From: Prorocentrum cordatum
Taxonomy: Eukaryota; Sar; Dinophyceae; Prorocentrales; Prorocentraceae
Length of the DNA: 64,000 bases
Assembly (NCBI GenBank): GCA_963575745.1
Contig: CAUYUJ010015501.1
Span: 264,833-328,832, forward strand
Reading direction: 5' to 3'
Positions 63,732 through 64,000 of the stretch are shown piece by piece (position 1 is the stretch's first letter; each line of letters begins with the position of its first letter). Under the pieces are notes generated by a model. The model worked only from the letters and a program-made list of their open reading frames with translations, did not search any database and had not been told where the DNA came from. Made by a program: the position numbers and the translations under genes.

Positions 63732-64000
63732 GGGGGAGCCTGTGCGCTGGGGTAGGCTTGGCCCGTTCGTCAGTAGTGGTTGGGACTGGCGGTCTGTCAT
63801 CGAGCCAAGCGTCCGCGCGCAAACGAGGCAATGCTGTTCATGATGGAGTGGCTGAAGATGCAGACGTGAAGCCCCCCGACCCTGCCAACGCGACTGCGGG
63901 GGGTGCAGGGCAAACGGCTGCCCCAGCACTCGCGGCCCCGCCTCGCCCGGGGGCCTCGGCCGCGGCACAGGAGCCGAGGACGAGCGCCCAGGCGCGGCCC
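63707..64000 (+). CDS. Open frame running off the right edge
   Basis: From the ATG at 63707 (inside the last 63-bp unit) 98 codons stay open to the window end. The second half is Ala/Pro/Gly-rich with high third-position GC (DADVKPPDPANATAGG, then APALAAPPRPGASAAAQEP), typical of disordered N-termini of dinoflagellate proteins and of LINE ORF1 proteins. No domain is visible before the sequence ends. The true start is uncertain. Confidence 0.3.
   Translation, partial: MAIDVHSDWGSLCAGVGLARSSVVVGTGGLSSSQASARKRGNAVHDGVAEDADVKPPDPANATAGGAGQTAAPALAAPPRPGASAAAQEPRTSAQARP

Overview
This looks like nuclear DNA from a dinoflagellate, or a close relative with the same genome style. The evidence is the GC-rich, gene-poor sequence packed with tandem arrays and triplet runs, decayed retroelements of the kinds common in dinoflagellates (LINE endonuclease/reverse transcriptase relics and a copia-type pol), a single-exon kinase with a possible relict spliced leader, and many short terminal-inverted-repeat (TIR) elements. 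I cannot name the species. I see no bacterial operons, rRNA, tRNA or CRISPR array.

The only convincing host gene is an intact AGC-type serine/threonine protein kinase (4357-5655, plus strand). Weaker host candidates are a two-exon fragment around 19.54-20.11 kb, a short Cys-rich zinc-finger-like frame at 41985-42200, a 98-codon frame at 51114-51410, and an open frame running off the right edge (63707-64000).

Layout: 1-4.3 kb is low-complexity sequence. The kinase lies at 4.3-5.7 kb. From 5.8 to 15.4 kb there is a dense field of 140-200 bp TIR elements in at least seven families, including one clean nested insertion with a 10-bp target duplication. From 15.6 to 24 kb there are satellite arrays with 90, ~165 and ~93 bp periods, the last holding a small MITE. 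24-28.6 kb is GAT repeats and unassigned sequence. 28.6-32.7 kb is a minus-strand decayed LINE with visibly lower GC than its surroundings. 33-41.9 kb holds LINE fragments and CT/GA runs. 42.9-52.7 kb is a chain of satellites (330, 16, 152 and 77 bp periods) plus palindromic repeat cores. 55.8-57.5 kb is a plus-strand LINE 5' part (endonuclease and linker without RT). 58.6-63.4 kb is a frameshifted copia-type element with integrase, RT and RNase H, followed by a small membrane-protein ORF.

The window is therefore mostly mobile and satellite DNA. The most interesting observations are: a repeated ~142-174 bp TIR element whose ends look like splice sites (introner candidate); a possible relict spliced leader 35 bp upstream of the kinase start; the many unrelated TIR families of nearly equal size; and the extra small transmembrane ORF behind the copia pol. 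All element and domain calls rest on reading the sequence. No database search was possible.
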